NCBI GenBank assembly: GCA_008360955.1
Contig: LUCM01008953.1
Span: 238,979-302,978, forward strand
Length of the DNA: 64,000 bases
Source: Fasciolopsis buskii
Taxonomy: Eukaryota; Platyhelminthes; Trematoda; Plagiorchiida; Fasciolidae
Direction of reading: 5' to 3'
The translations under genes were made by a program, and so were the position numbers. Positions within the stretch are counted from its first letter, which is position 1; each line of letters begins with the position of its first letter. The notes beneath the pieces are model-generated. The model was not told where the DNA came from. It searched no databases and saw nothing but the letters and a program-made list of their open reading frames with translations. Below, piece by piece: positions 10,243 through 25,200 of this stretch.

Positions 10243-13200
10243 CTGAAAATAGTGAAGAGTACGGAGTTTGATGAGTCATCGAGAGATGAAGAGGAAAAGC
10301 AGATCCGTAAATATGGCTTAGAGACGTGGTAACAACGCTGAACAATATGATTCACGAAACGGGGCTGAATGATTAAAACAGATTGGGATAAGCTGAAGAA
10401 GGGCAATAATGGATTACTTTCATGGTCAATAGCAGCTACTTAGTCTAATTTCCGCCGAAAAAATGAGGCAACGGCTTCGAAAAATACGGATTGTTAAAAA
10501 CGAAAGTGTATCAACAGTCATCTCCGTGAAAACCACCTGTCGATCCTGCCTGGAATCGCCGATGGAGAGTCGCGCCGAATAACAATCTGCACTCGCCTTT
10601 CCTACTAGCTGTAGTGAGAACATTCAATTGAAGCCGATACACAGATCTCATTTGATTAGAGAAAAATGCCGGTATTTCTGGAACTAACGAGTGCATACCT
10701 ACGCATGTGTGACTCGTATATTTCATCGGTTTCCCGAGCCATCATCTGACTGGCTGGCTTTGCTAGTTTAATTTCAGTCTGAAGTGGGTAAAGTCACCGT
10801 CTGGCAAAAATAACGGATCGCTTATTTTGATTGTCTGGCACATTTACTAAATGGTCCCATCGATCTGCTTCTCTGCAATTTCGCCGTCCAATTATGATTT
10901 GGTGCCGCTCGGCGTCTCAGAACCAATGAGACAATGCAATCTGAGTGATTTTGTGTCGTCGGAGCGCGCAAGTGATTTGGCATGGACAGACTGCGTCCGC
11001 CTGTGCTTATCGGTTGGGACCAGTGAAATGATCCTGTCTGGCTTTGGGACGGGTAAGGCGAGACCTATATCCCCTCACACAAAGGGCGGACTGGTTTTGT
11101 AAAAAAATGACCTTCAATCACTAACGTGAAAAATACGTGAACAAAAGCTATGTACAAACCTTCGCGCATACCAAGAATGTTGTGACTACCTATCGGTGTG
11201 AACTTCGTTTGCATGACATCGAAGTTCAGTGGGTAGGGCATAAGGGTATCTGATCATAGGTTGTGTCCATTCTTGGTTTCGAATTCACCTGGGATCAATA
11301 ACTATCATCAATGTTTTTAGATCTCCCAAACTATTTCTATAACCCATCCGCCCGGCTAGATTGACTGCAGCCCCTCTCGCAAGCCATGTTCGAATAACAT
11401 TGCGTTAAACGTACTTTTGAGGTTTGGTGGTGTGTAAATTTCACGGAGCCGCCGCAGACCAATTTGTTAAGAGTGAATCAAATCAGTCGGGCAAGAGTTT
11501 CAAAGGAATGGAAGTTGTCTGCACCTGTAAGGCAGATCAGCTGTGTAAGCCTCTGAATACCCGTGCATGATCCCTCAGACCACTGTACGAGTATTATAAA
11601 GGCGTCCTCAAGACAATCAAGTTTTCACCTGAAAACTTCACGATCAGATAGACGAAGAAAACTGATCCAGTACCACTAAAGATAGAGTATTTTGAACTGT
11701 TCAACTGGACAGCGGATTCAAATTGAGTGAACCGAAAAGAAGTGCATGTACTATGATCTTCATCCAGAAGAAAGCGCTAACCACCGAAGTGATGCTTGGA
11801 TTCATGATAAAAAGGGCACTCGAGTGAGTTTTATTGAAACATTTCTATCTTCATTACCAATTTCCTTCATCCACCAGGTAATATTGACTTTGATTTTCAG
11901 GATAGCTCCATTGCATAGCGAAGAGAAACAAGGGTTCGGGAAGAAGACCATGTTCGAACACTAACATGGACACTTGGACTGTGGACCTAGGATTCACACC
12001 CAAAGACAACAGGGTTCCCAACAAATAAAACAACCCGAGTGATTCGGATAAGATCGAATGAATTCGGTTTAAAACAATACACTGAAATTCGACTAAGATG
12101 CTCTCGAGTATAGAAAAGTACCCGGGGAACATTTTCAATGTTATCACCAAGACGAAGAAAGTCCCTTGTGGCTTGTTGAGTCATCAAAACTTTAATTGAG
12201 CAGCACCCTCTAGTAACTATGGGATAAAACAGTACAGTGTACGAAAACCAGGAGGGCACTTGATCAATGCAATAATCAACGGATAATTAATGTGATCTGC
12301 GAGTGTATGCTCAAGTCTCAAACCATGTGTCAGCCCGGTTCAAAAACAGGATTCCAAAAAAAGAATCTGAAAATTTCATTGAACGATAGAACATTGGACG
12401 GATAATATGGACTCGATTTTGATTTTTAATATATGCAACATCATTAGATTCAAAACTTTCATCCGCATTGAGTTTCCACTTCAGGACCCATATGCGCCTA
12501 GAAACTTCCATGAATCAAAGGACAAAATGGTCATTCTATCCCATGTATGATTATTTGTTTGGTCTACTCCAGCATAGTCGCATGGTCTCATGATGAACAA
12601 AGATTTTTCCAGTGGTTCTGGATATGGGAATAGACGACCGTTTGGAGCTGGGCGCATAAGGTTCGGAGCTAGTAAGTCAAGCGCATATTCACCAGTGCAA
12701 TCATGTGGACAACGAAAAAGTGTCTGATCTACGGCTGACACTAAAGATGGACACAACTCGAACACGTCAACTAAAATGACAGCATTTCAAGCAAAAGAAA
12801 CCCTCAGCCAAATTTGTTTGTCCAGCTGGCATCTGGTTGAGAGTTGCTTTCATCAGATTTAAATCGGGAGTGGAGAATGCACCTCGATGGGGAACGCTTT
12901 AACGGTTTCTCCCAGATACGTAATACTCACGGTGGAGTGTTTAATGATTATTAATGAAACAACATTGTGAGCCATACAGAACTGATCTAAGATTAAAGTC
13001 GGGTACTTCACTGCCACTCCAAGGTCTGCGGGTATTTGTGGATCCCCACTAAACCTGTGGATTGTATCGTACTGCCGTGAAATGTAAAGAACTCAGCTGT
13101 TTCACAAAACCATGTTTCGAGATCGCTTTACTGGGAAGAAAGAAATGCCACTTTGAAGGAAATCGCAACACAACAAAAGGAGACAGCAACCCATACTCGT

Positions 13201-16200
13201 ACATCAAGGAAGTAATTACAGCTGCTACTACCGATTGTGGAGCTACATATAAATCCCATTTCCTCGCATAGTAGATAAAAGTTTGGTGCCCTTGGAGAGA
13301 GTAAGTATTTCACAAACAAACCGGATAAATAGGGCATAAAGTTCCGGATATTGGTGAAAAATGAAGCAGCGTATGTCTAAGCCTTTCCAAAGTTGGTGAA
13401 TTTTATAAGTAACCTTCGCTGATGCTCAATGAACCTCAGCACAAATAAAACTGGCTATTTCATAAATGCTAAGCAAAACGTTTGAGAGATAAGATCTCCA
13501 CAACATCAGGACTTTAGTGGTGTTGACTGGCGGTGGTCAAGCGGATTAGGTAGTGGCGTTCGGACGTGAAGGTTGCCGGTTCTAATTCTCCCACGGCCGG
13601 TTAACTTCGCCGCTTGACAACCTTCTGTTGGCCGCAGCCCCCTTCCTGAAAAGTGATGCACACTGCTATTGCATTAATAAACGAAGTAAAATATAACAAT
13701 CTAGAAACAGTAGGTTATAAATTCTGATTTTACAAAAAAATAAACGAACACAACCAATTTCAAATGGGCCCAAATTTTTTGAACACAGTCTACATAACCC
13801 AGAGGAATTGAGGATGTCTGCTGGCAAACGCGCAGAACACAACGCACAGTGCATGCATAAATAAAACCAGGCATGGTGGTATGGCAGAAAAATGTCGAAA
13901 AGTTTGCTGTTCTGATTCCACATCAAACGAAGTCGGTGTTAAAGTTTGTAAAATAGAATTTTTACCAAAGTTTGTGGATTCCGAAGACAGTACGGGGGGC
14001 GTGTTTTCACAAGGCCCTCCTGGTAACACGCACGCATTGGGTTATTCCAGCGAACGCATTATAAGCTACTAAGCTTCAACCAGAGAGCAACTGCATCGTA
14101 TTTAGATGAAGCCATGATGTAAGCTCCGGTGCTGGTTGAAAATTACCTGTTTTTGGATGCTAGCTTTGATGGACGTTGGGATTTTTTTCGTACACAATAT
14201 TCCCCTGTTCCACTTTCTGATACTGGAGAGTCTTATCGGAATTTATCGACCGAAATTACGTTCTTAATATTCCGATTGGGTTTTGTTTTCCTACGTTGTA
14301 CCATTTTCCAGAGCCGGTGATTTGTCTGAGCCCGGTCAAAATGATCAGTTAGTTTTCGGAGGATAGTCAGACAGTTGGCTATTGTACATGATTTTCCATC
14401 GTTTAGCAGTCTCAGCAGCCCCGAAGCTGAGTGGAATGAACCCAGATTTTGGACAACGAATACTGCAAACGGGCAAATCAAATGTGAACTCTCGAGCTCA
14501 GTCGCGCAACTAGATTGGCCAGTGTAAATTTCATCCATAGCTGTAACTTTTGCGAAGATACCCAAGTTTATTGCAAATCCAGTCAGGGTCGTCAAAAACA
14601 GCCCGAAATTAGTAAACGATGACCAGTGACCAATAAAAGATGTTCAGAGGCCAGTGAATGACAGAAACACTTGCATTTTAAAGTCATGTTAGCATGTCGA
14701 GATCACTGCGTTCACTAATTACGAGATCAACACTAATGCTACCGCGCTTTCGACAAGGTTATCAATGACGAAGCAGGATTTACATGCTGCCAACAGCAAT
14801 GTAACTGAGTCGGATTCGTCTTGTCTTGACAGAGGTCCTAAGTTTCCCAGTTATGGTCACTGGTTGTCTTTCTATGGGACAAAATTCAGATGTTTGAAGT
14901 TCAATCGTCGCCGATTCGGAATCGTACCCGGACTGCAAATCTAAAACAATCAAGATAGCGCGATCAGATCTGGGTTAGATTCTCATACTGGACCATCCAG
15001 GCGAATCATGATAGTTGTACGCTCCACGTCAAGCCACTCCTAGGTTCTCAATTGAGGCCCACAACTGCATTAATCCTACTTACTCAGTTCATCTATGTGA
15101 CTTGAGTGAAAAACAAGTAGGAAAACCCGGAAGTTGACTCAAAGTACTTTGCGCTTCCGGTTAGTGAGCAGTGATCTAATGTGTGAAATCACACACAAAC
15201 AGATTGATACAGTAATCAGACCGTGGCTAGTTTACGTGCGAGCCACGTAATGCAGTCCGGCACAGCTTCACGCCGGTCGGTGTAGACAAGCAGCCAATGA
15301 GAGTAGTAACGACAAGCGGTCATGAAATCCAATTATCCTGCGGTGATTGGACGAATGAATCCCGCCAGTTGGAAGATTTCAAACCTTGTATATAAATCCA
15401 TGAGGTGTAAATATAATTCGAACTTGTTTCCGTTCTGTTGTGGTCTTCCGAATAGCTTCATTCGCGTAGCTCGTTACCCTGACTGACCGAATTCTGTATA
15501 CTAATCAAAAGCCCAAGTATTACACAGCCTAATCTACTTCATGAAGAATCCCGTTTACTTTTTTTCAGACAGTTTTATTGACAAGCCCCTCCACGTCTGG
15601 TGCGATATCACAATTCCGGTATCGCTGAACTCCCGGGGGAGAATAATCTGGAAATGAGAACTCGGGGTGAATCGATAAATGGACGTGCTGTTGCAAGAAC
15701 ACGGAATCTAAATTGTAATCGAACAACTACAGCGCTTTAAAGTCTATCAGAATGAGTTAGTAATTGATGTCACTGACAGGCAAATATGACTGAATCAAAC
15801 ACTAGTTCGATCAGCCGGAACAATGAGCGGCATTCTGAATCGTTCTTATCAATTCATATCCAGTTTTATCTATTCCCCGCCTCTAGCATGCTTATACATT
15901 ACCAGATGGGCGTTTATGTCACATTCACTTCTCGCACTGGCTAGTTAATTTGCTCCATTCCTAAGGTATTGTCCTCAAACATGTCCTGGGAAGTACTGCT
16001 CGCCGGGCGTGGTACCCCTTGCATCCTCGAGTACTGCCACTGCTCGTTCGGGGGACGTTCCTTCGGCAGACATGATTAACTACCATGCTGAAGTTGCCCC
16101 CATGTTCGCGTTCTGGAGGTGGGTCTGATAACGGATTTTCCAGCTTCTCTTCGATCAAGCATTCTCACATGTGTAGGTAACTCGATAAGAAACTGCTCTT

Positions 16201-19200
16201 TCTAAGCTGAACTTTTTCAAGGAGATATACTCAAGAACTGTGATTTTTATTTCAAACTCGTAGTATCGTATACATGGAAATGAAATTGATGAATATAGGA
16301 CAACAAAAGAGGCTACGAAAGGTTAAGTTGAGTGCATCATCTGGTCATATGTTCCATTTTGTTTATTAATCCATCAATTAAATCTCTACGGCTCAAACTC
16401 GATGAAACTCGCCCGGTGAGGTTTCCATGGCTGATCATAAGGGTCCATTTTTCGACAAATACATTCTCCGAAATGCAGTGTGCACCGACAGAGTTTACAT
16501 ACGTGGGTGGTCCGAAGAAGGTAACCCAACCCCAAACTTGTTATGAACAAGATCCAGGCGAACGGAACCACTGCTCGTACGCACATCATTACCGAGACTA
16601 ATTCCCGTGCTTCATGTTTGTTCCTAGTCTTGCAAATCATTTTTGCAGCTTTTCGAGCCATCTAGACTGTGTGGAATGAATTTTTGTCAACAACGAACAA
16701 AACGCTACAATGTATCTTTTGCCCATTCCGTAGTGTGCTACACTTGAGTAGTATTCCTCCAAGATGCAATTGTTTCATCTTAGTGAATTTCAGATACACA
16801 ACTCCGTCAAATACTTGCTCTGTTCATTCTGACATTCAAAGCAGTATTAGGGATACAATATCATGCTATCGGGCTGTAACACAATTCGAGTTCAGCCACT
16901 CCTTCATCAAACTTATCACTTTCTTCAAGTTCGGTCGCGGAGAATGAGCCAAAAAGTTGTTAACTAATGTCTTTGAACAATTGAAACTAGGTGCCATTTG
17001 TCTATGGAGGTAAGAAAGAAATTCCCGGAAAATTGCTTGGAGCGCGCACAAGACGATCACGAACCAATCCCTACACAAAAAGCAAGAAAGGAAGTAACGG
17101 TTCCTGAATGGACGAAATTATATGTAGAGATGTTTTCGCCGTTTAGCAGCCATTGGTCATCGGTAATTTGATCCAGATATCGTTTAGTAGCCACTATCCA
17201 TCGTCTTGTGGTCTCGGGTTATTTTAGCAGTTATTGTCTGGGTTGGAATAGTTACACACTGACAACGCAATCGCGAAACTGTGTGACCCAGTAACGTGAC
17301 CTGGTAGACCAGAAGGGAATTTTATAAATAACCACTTTCAGCAAACAAGCCGGGTCATGGCTGACGAAATCGACCTGAGGTTGCTAAACGACGAATGAAC
17401 CTTTAGAATATCTAAGGTTTTTGATCACGTTTCGCCACCACTTTTAACTGAAGATTTGTGTGTCTTGTCAGCGGGAACGTTAGTGAACAATTAGGCAACA
17501 CTAAGTGGGGAAACTGAGTTTATTCCAGATGTAAGGTCTTGAAGACATTCACCAAACATTATGGTTGATGGAACGGCTAATAATGTCACTAATTCCAACA
17601 AAACTACATATAAACCATACAAATTGTCTGTCACTAAATTATTTTGAGTCCATTTTCGAACACCGTAAGCCACATTCATAGTACCACTCAAGTTATGTCA
17701 CAACCCTGCATAAATCTATTTAGTGAATGTGCTGTTTGGCAAGCGTTGAAGGTTTGACTGATCCAGGTAAAAAACGGTAAGAAATGCTTTCCTACGTATT
17801 TCCTCTGTAGTTTTGCTGCATTCTACTCGAAATTTTGAACCTCTGTTAAACAATACATCCACTCTCTGAATTCCCAGAAGCAAATGATTCAACCTGCACA
17901 GAAATAAGAATATAAAGGCTACACTCTTGAGGAGTGTAACTGGATCTACAGAACTGAAATGCATGCTATCCAGTTCATCCCCAGGTTGTTGTTAGGGGAA
18001 TGGCCACCACATCGACAGTCAACCGTAAACAAGGTGGAACCAGACTCAGTGAATAAGCGGTCGCGAACAGACAGCTGCAGCATTGATGAAGTCGTGGGTT
18101 TTTTCCAGACAAGCATTCTCCCTGAAACAGCACAAAAATCCGTTGGTGGTACCGTGAGAAGGTCAGTGTGTCCCACCACCAAATAAGACTAATGTTCACT
18201 TTCGTGTTTTAATTCGCCAAGACTCACGGGGAAGCAAATGAATCATTCAAATGACCACCAAGTCATCTGGCTTGAAATTACTGTTCTTCAGGTGACGTCT
18301 GGCTATGCAAAAAGGAGAGAGGCATCCTCAAATAAAGAAGTCCACTCTAGCTCGGCGAACAAGCATTACGGTAGGCTACAACGCAAACAACTATGCACAC
18401 GCCAGATTTATCGGTAAATGACCTTGTTTTTTAAGGATTCGGGTGCAGCAACATTCTCAAATCATCCGCACATGTTAACTATTTTAAACGTACACCACAT
18501 TCTCCTTCATGTAAATTTTCGCATTCTGCGGTAATCCATATTCCGTTAAGTATTTGGCTTCCTATTTCGTCTAAATCACAACTCTTACCGAATCTACTTC
18601 GGCCAACTGATGCCGTTCATTGTCCTCGGACTTCTGTTAGGCTGACCACATTAACCATCAGAATGTTATTGCGTATGAGACAACAGGTGAGTTCAGTTCG
18701 CCCACTGGGGACCCCGGCTATCGATGTTTATTGTAGCGCATGCATGACTTCAATTCTGTCGTTTGCTCGATCCCCCGTCCAATCTATTTGTGAAGTTCTG
18801 GGGACCCCAAGGCCCCGGATTCTGGTCTAGCTGGTGCAATCGTAGCTTTTAGCGATAAGGCTGAGTTCGTGCTACTTCAATGGATCCCGATCGATGGCGG
18901 GCGGTGTGGGGTGAGATTTGAGGGTTCGTGTAAAGTAAGTAGTCACCATCCAGATAAGTGCAGTTTGTTTATCTTCCCAACGCATGAGCTGACAGAAAGC
19001 AGCCTACATGTATTTAAAAATACTTTGTAATAAAAGTTGCATAGCCATTTCCAAGTACCAAAGTGAGCTAGTATTGCGAATTAGCTGGGAGACATGAATG
19101 CTTAAGTAGCTCCGATTAGACTGTGATAATCTGATTTGAGGTGCCTTTCAATTTTCCGAAATGCGCTGGTTGAAAAGCTAGAATCAACGCCACTTGACGA

Positions 19201-22200
19201 CATCAACTAGCAATGGTCGCTAACCTTGAACGCTTCACATTCTTCTGGCTTAGTGGTTTGTGACCTGGTCCGTCGAGTCGTGACGCTCCAGATTTCTGAT
19301 GATTATCTGGACTTTCTTTATGCACTCTAGGCCATCCCGACTGATAACGAGCATAACAAAGCATGGAATTCAACAAAATATCAACTAAAAAGGGCTGCGT
19401 CATGGAGACTTCCTGTAGGTTGTTTTTTTCTTATCAGAATTACCGGAAGGAATGCACTTTGAGTGAGCACAACAATCTATGGTGGTGACAGTTAGCCAAT
19501 TAATAATCAGCAAAGGCGAATTGCAGGCTGGGCTGAACACTTTGAAGCACATATTGGTCGGCTTCTGTTGTCAGCTCATGCCAGAGTGTTCCGGCACAGG
19601 TTCTGTGGTCTGTTTCGGCAAATCCATTTCCAGAGACCGGAAAGGAAACCTAAGATGTAAGATGTAAATTACCGGGTTCTGATGACATTTCTCCATCTTT
19701 GGTTGAAAATTTTGGAATGGAACTCTTTGGAGAACTCCAGGTGTTGTTCTTGAAGGTCAAATATTTTCAGCAAGTTTCTTCGGGAGGAGAATTGATTGCT
19801 TGCGAAGTGACTGAGTTCACCATAAGGGCATTAGCATAATCTCATTAACGTAGAAGCTATTAATGTCCGCCATTATTCGCATTTTGTGCAACGTCAGTAA
19901 AGAGCAAACTCGCGATGAGCAGACCGGGTTTTGTGCTGGTCAAGGATGAAACCTTCGTTAGAGCACCCCATTGCTTCCCAAAGCCTAAGGATCATTGTGT
20001 TCACAAAAATTCGAGAAGCCTTCGACTCCGTCGATAGGTTTGTACGGCAGCACTATTTATTGAAGAATGGAGTAACTGCGAAGTGTGTCGGTGTTTAAAG
20101 AGTTACAGTATCACAACTCAGGTTAAATATGGACTTTCACAGCTGTTCATCGTCTTTCATGGAGTACGGCAAGGCTGCTTATATTTCTGTATCTTTTCTA
20201 CTTTGTAACACAAGACGGCAGTCTGGAAGACCGTGGGGTCAAACTATTTGAAGAGAGCAGTTTTCAATTTAGAATGTGGCGATGACATCGCTTTGCTGAG
20301 CCACAACGCACAAACAAAACGGCGCGCGTTGAAACGTTTGGCGAGTGAGGAGTCAAGATACGGTATGTTTTGCATCCTCAAAGTAGAAATTCATTTCAGA
20401 CTGGCATGAGATGGCGTCTCCATTCACTCTTTGAAGGTAGCCAATAGCTTTAAATACATCGGGAGCTTCAGTACAACTAGTAGAGTTGCTAGGGAAGAAA
20501 TCACAATGAATTATTAAAACCACACCAGCTTTTGAAAGCCTGCGACACTTGTCCCACCATCACGGGATCCGGCTTCTACCCAAGGGAAGGGAGGACGATA
20601 CCGTCGATCATAGTATTCCCCTTTACGGTTGGAAGACATGAACTCAGGCTTTCTGTATTCAAGCTAAGGTACCTCTGAAGCTTTGATCGAGTCTGGTGGG
20701 AACATCGGGTGAGCACTGACGAGATGCATCGTGTTTTATGTTTAAAGTCGTTCCCTGATCAGGATAATCACTCTACGCCAAATTAAGGGGCTTGTGCATG
20801 CGTTAGTTACCTTTCCGCATTTGTTGGATGGGGCTGGAAGAAGAGACAAGGCAATCACGCTGTGGCTTGCCGCAAGGGTATGAAGAAGTCAGCTTCAATT
20901 TTGGAATTCTTTAGCACTGTAAATCTTTTTCATATTGAATCCCTGAATATTCATCTAATTGGGTGCAAAAAGCAATCACTTGACCTGGCTTGGGCAAGAT
21001 GAGCCACAGTTTTGCATTGAAGTTTATGAGCGGCTTGCTTCCTTCAGTACAGCACCTATGCTACTACAGTCAGCGTCGCATCAGACCAAAATCAAATGCT
21101 TTTGAGACAGCGACAAAACATATATATGAGGATTATAAGTTTTATCGTACAACTGATACAATGAGACTTAGATATACAACTTCTGAAATATTTCACTGCT
21201 CGTATGCTAAGATGTTTTACACAAATGAAGGAGTTTATACTCCCTGAAATGTGATTAGTGGCACCATTCATTGACAAAGGCAAAAATAAACGCTTTGACG
21301 CATTTGTAATTTTGATATGGGATCTAACTTATATTCGCACAGACTTCTTCCGTGAAAGAAGCAGCGCAGTATCATGGCCCAGTGGATTAGGCGTATGCTA
21401 CCAAATAGGTCATTTGTTCGAATCCCAGATCGTCCTGCTCGTTATCATGCCTGACCTTATGTGGTTCTACGACACGTCTAGTTCCATAGTCATGATTGCG
21501 ATTCCCCCCTCCTGTACCAGTACCAGGCCCCAACGGATATGTGACCTGCCCCATCAACTAAACTCATGTATGGGGCATACCATAAGAAGAATAGGGAATT
21601 AAGTGTTCATTTGATGGGGAAAATTTGCTTGCCAGGGAATGAGAATATTTCATGACGCACCAAAAAGTCGACGGGAACTTGTTTACCTAAAAGTAGACGA
21701 ATAATGCCCGTTCGAATATAAGTTATGGAAAACCTCCATCCTAGCGATAACCCAATCAAAAATGAGTCGCGTATTCCGAGCCTATGGAGACAACTGCATA
21801 CATGTGACAAAATTTATGAGAGACCTATGCAGGCAAAGAGACGGGGAGAGGGGGATAATTACTCACTTCAGCGGCAGTTTTCTGCCACGGTTTGTCTATC
21901 GGGTATTTTGATACACCAGGCGCAAGCTGAACTGGATGGTCTCCATCCATTAAGCCCAGTGAAGCACGTAGAGGATCTAGATCGCCTTTTGTCACACAAA
22001 TGCCCGACGGCAATGTCCCGGCGGGCATGTTGGTTATGTTGAACAAATTCAGATAGGTAAGCATGCCCGAGAACTGTCGCGTCGTGCGTACTGGGATTGG
22101 GGCGGCCATTCCGAATGCCGGGCAAATGATGGCGTCCAGTTGGGATTCACGCCAACTATCGTACCATCGGTAACGGAATTGCTCCAACGCGTTCATGTGA

Positions 22201-25200
22201 TGAGCCAAACTAGGGACGTCGGTCACACGATTTATAGCTCGCATATAGATTAAGTTATCCGGATGACTAAGCTGCATCACCGGGTATTAACGGCAGAGAA
22301 GTAAAGGACAATGAGAAATCAGCAGATTGAACGCTCCTTTATGGAGGGATATCGTCGATAGTTTTCGCGAGCAAAATATTCCCATCAAACCATCAAGAGT
22401 TTAAATCACAAAGAAATATATTTGTGATGCATCAGCTCAGTCATTTACATGCAGTTCCGAATAAATGCAGCCGTACGTCACAATGGACATTTAAGGGCAG
22501 AATAAATTCCCATTGAAGCGAAACAGGCTATGCAAAAACGTGGGATTAGAGAAGGGGAAAAATAAATGCATGGAAAAAGCGGAACCGGAACAGACAGATC
22601 AATAAACTGCAAACGAAAAACATTTTAAGATCACGTGAACAACAACGGCTGCACCGGACTCTGCTATCTTAATAGGTATGATCAAATGGTTATGGCTTTG
22701 GAAGCCACTAATAAACATTTGTGTTGTCTCCTGGTATGAAATCTAAAAGTTTCCAAGACCAATTTGAAAACTGTCATCCAGTCTTTCCGTCACTAAAAAC
22801 TCAAAATGGAAATGTCTGAGAAAGTAAATCGAAGACAAATCACATCACATTGTAAGTTGTTTCTATACCTTGTTTCTGTTTGATTCTATCATGCAACCAT
22901 TGGGATTTTCGAATTTTCTGCCATTAAACCAAAGCACGAAATGACGAAACTAGATGAGAAAAAAATGAGCACACGAATCACAGAGGAAGGAGATTGCAAA
23001 ATTAATGGAAACTAGTGTAAAAGAAAACCGCATTGACTGTTGTCCACGCCCGGACAAATTCGTTAGTGACATCAAGGCTCATGATGCGCCAAAATGGTGG
23101 ACCTATTGGTTGCGGACCTTCAACGCTTTCCCGAGACTGACGGAAACCGATGAGACCGACAAACTGGATATGATCATTAATTTCCTCACTCCACATGTCT
23201 ACGAACCTGCTTTTGAACGTCAGACTCTCGGCAGTTCTGTTGAGAAGCTGAAGTCTTCATACGTTCATCGCACAAATGTTATATTCATTCGTTACCTTCT
23301 TGTCACGTTGAAACAAAAAGTCGGACAATATGTAGACCAGTTCGTACAAAACACTAAAGGATCTTGATCTTTTTACGAGTTTATAGTGAGGGATACCGAG
23401 AGGATACGATGCTCAATGTATCGGGTTACAGTCCGAATCCATTCAAACAAGACTTTTGGAGCAGCCCAATCTAGATTTTCAAATAGCATACAGTATGGCT
23501 GGATCACTGGGAGCGGCTCAGAAACAATCACAGTCGTACGCCACCGAGAATGTTTCGTGTTCTACTACCCCGATGAGCCGCATCCCTACCTTGCGGTTTA
23601 CTTGTCCGTCGACCGAAGTGGAACCAACCGTGAAGGTTGTACACAAAGAGGGCTGTTATTTCTGCGGCCACTCCAAACATCCTCGATCTAAGTGCCCCGC
23701 TAAAAACGTTGTCTGTAAAGCTTGTGGAAGACGGGTCATTTCGAGCGAGTATACAAGTAAAAGCCAACCACTTCGCCCGTCATATTTTCCGTGTACCAGT
23801 TACTTCCCTCTGTACTGATAAGTAGTGCACCTCCTTATCTGTCTCGAGCTACTACTCGCTTCTAAGTAAACAATGTCGAACTAAAATAATCTTAGACACC
23901 AGGAGTTCCGATAGTTGCGTCTCACAATCTGCCGTAGGCACTTATCATTGGAAAGTTCTGTCGTCCGATTCACGGATAACCATGGCATCCACTTCTGTCT
24001 TGTGCCAACACCAAGTATTGGATGGAAACCATCCGCTATCAAAACGTATCCAGCGGAAATGTCAAACGTTCAATCATGAGCAGTCTCTGTGCTGATATCT
24101 TGCTTGGCCATTACTTTCTCGAATAACATGAGAAAATGGAAATACTATTTGGCAATGAACGCGGTACACTTTTACTGTGCGGCCTGGAGGCTGTCAAATT
24201 GCAGTCCTCCCGTTGTTTGCGCACTTTTCACCTGGTAGCCAGGTGACGAACACGTTGGTTTGGAGTGCATTGGGGGTTAAGAAGACATCTTTAACCCTAG
24301 CGTACGAATTTGGGCTCCATTTCATCATTGCCAAGGTGAAAACAACAAGAGTTTCACTCTCTAAGCGGGCTTGGGTTATTCAAGTCCGAGTCTGCGTGTT
24401 CCCTATTGTGTGTGTGTGTGTGTGTGTGACTAGGGCCATGACAACAGTTTTTCATTTAACATCAGCATGCCCATAGGAACAAGGATGGAACAGTAATAAT
24501 AAAACTTGCATCAAATCCAATTGTCTGGATAACACGGTGTGCTGTTTAGATAACCTACACCAACATTGGATTATTATATGGGAATAGATAAACTGTTTAC
24601 GCAAAATTAGTTTCTACCTATGGCCCTAGATAGGAGAGAAATCCATTTGGACAGTGAACTGATCACTATTTTTCTATCTGGTTTCAGTGTCTGGATTGTA
24701 ACCATGACGAAGACGGGTGATTTAGCGGTCGAGTGGAATTATTTCATGAAATGGATCTGTGAATAAATTAAAACAAAAATAAGATTGTTCCTCAGTTTCC
24801 GATGACAGCTGCGCTCAGCCCCGTGAAACCCTGATTTCGAGAAGTGAAATAAAGCATTACGAAGTCTTTACGCTTGTCTTGAATGAATTTAGTTAGGCTG
24901 AAGACCGATACGAAGGACCTACTCACAATACGTCGTCTGTTCCAGATGCACGTCCGCATAAGTGACACAATTCCAAGAATGTGCGAATATTCATGTGGAA
25001 ATATCATACTTTAGTGGTCTTTTCAAATATACAATTGTAGTAAGAAGGCAAAAGGGTGATTTACATGCTTATTGCACAGCACAACTAGCTCAGCTCTCCG
25101 AAACACTTGTACGAAAGATCCATCTTTTGTCTGGATGAGCATTCTCGGTCCGATTGGGTTGTGAGCAGAAGGTGGTCATTATCGTTCTCCTGGTTGTGTT

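Noticed and set aside
10015..10332. 105-codon + ORF
   Set aside because: It is antisense to the last FAAH exon, which has family motifs and a matching splice phase.
13530..13605. Functional tRNA gene
   Set aside because: A and B boxes are present but the acceptor stem does not pair; SINE is the better reading.
14233..14595. 120-codon minus ORF
   Set aside because: No conserved motif; no neighbouring exon on the strand fits with it.
16386..16661. 91-codon minus ORF with a hydrophobic helix and Cys-rich tail
   Set aside because: Looked like a membrane-protein exon, but no matching neighbour exon or family was found, and FAAH exons g and h already join in phase across it.
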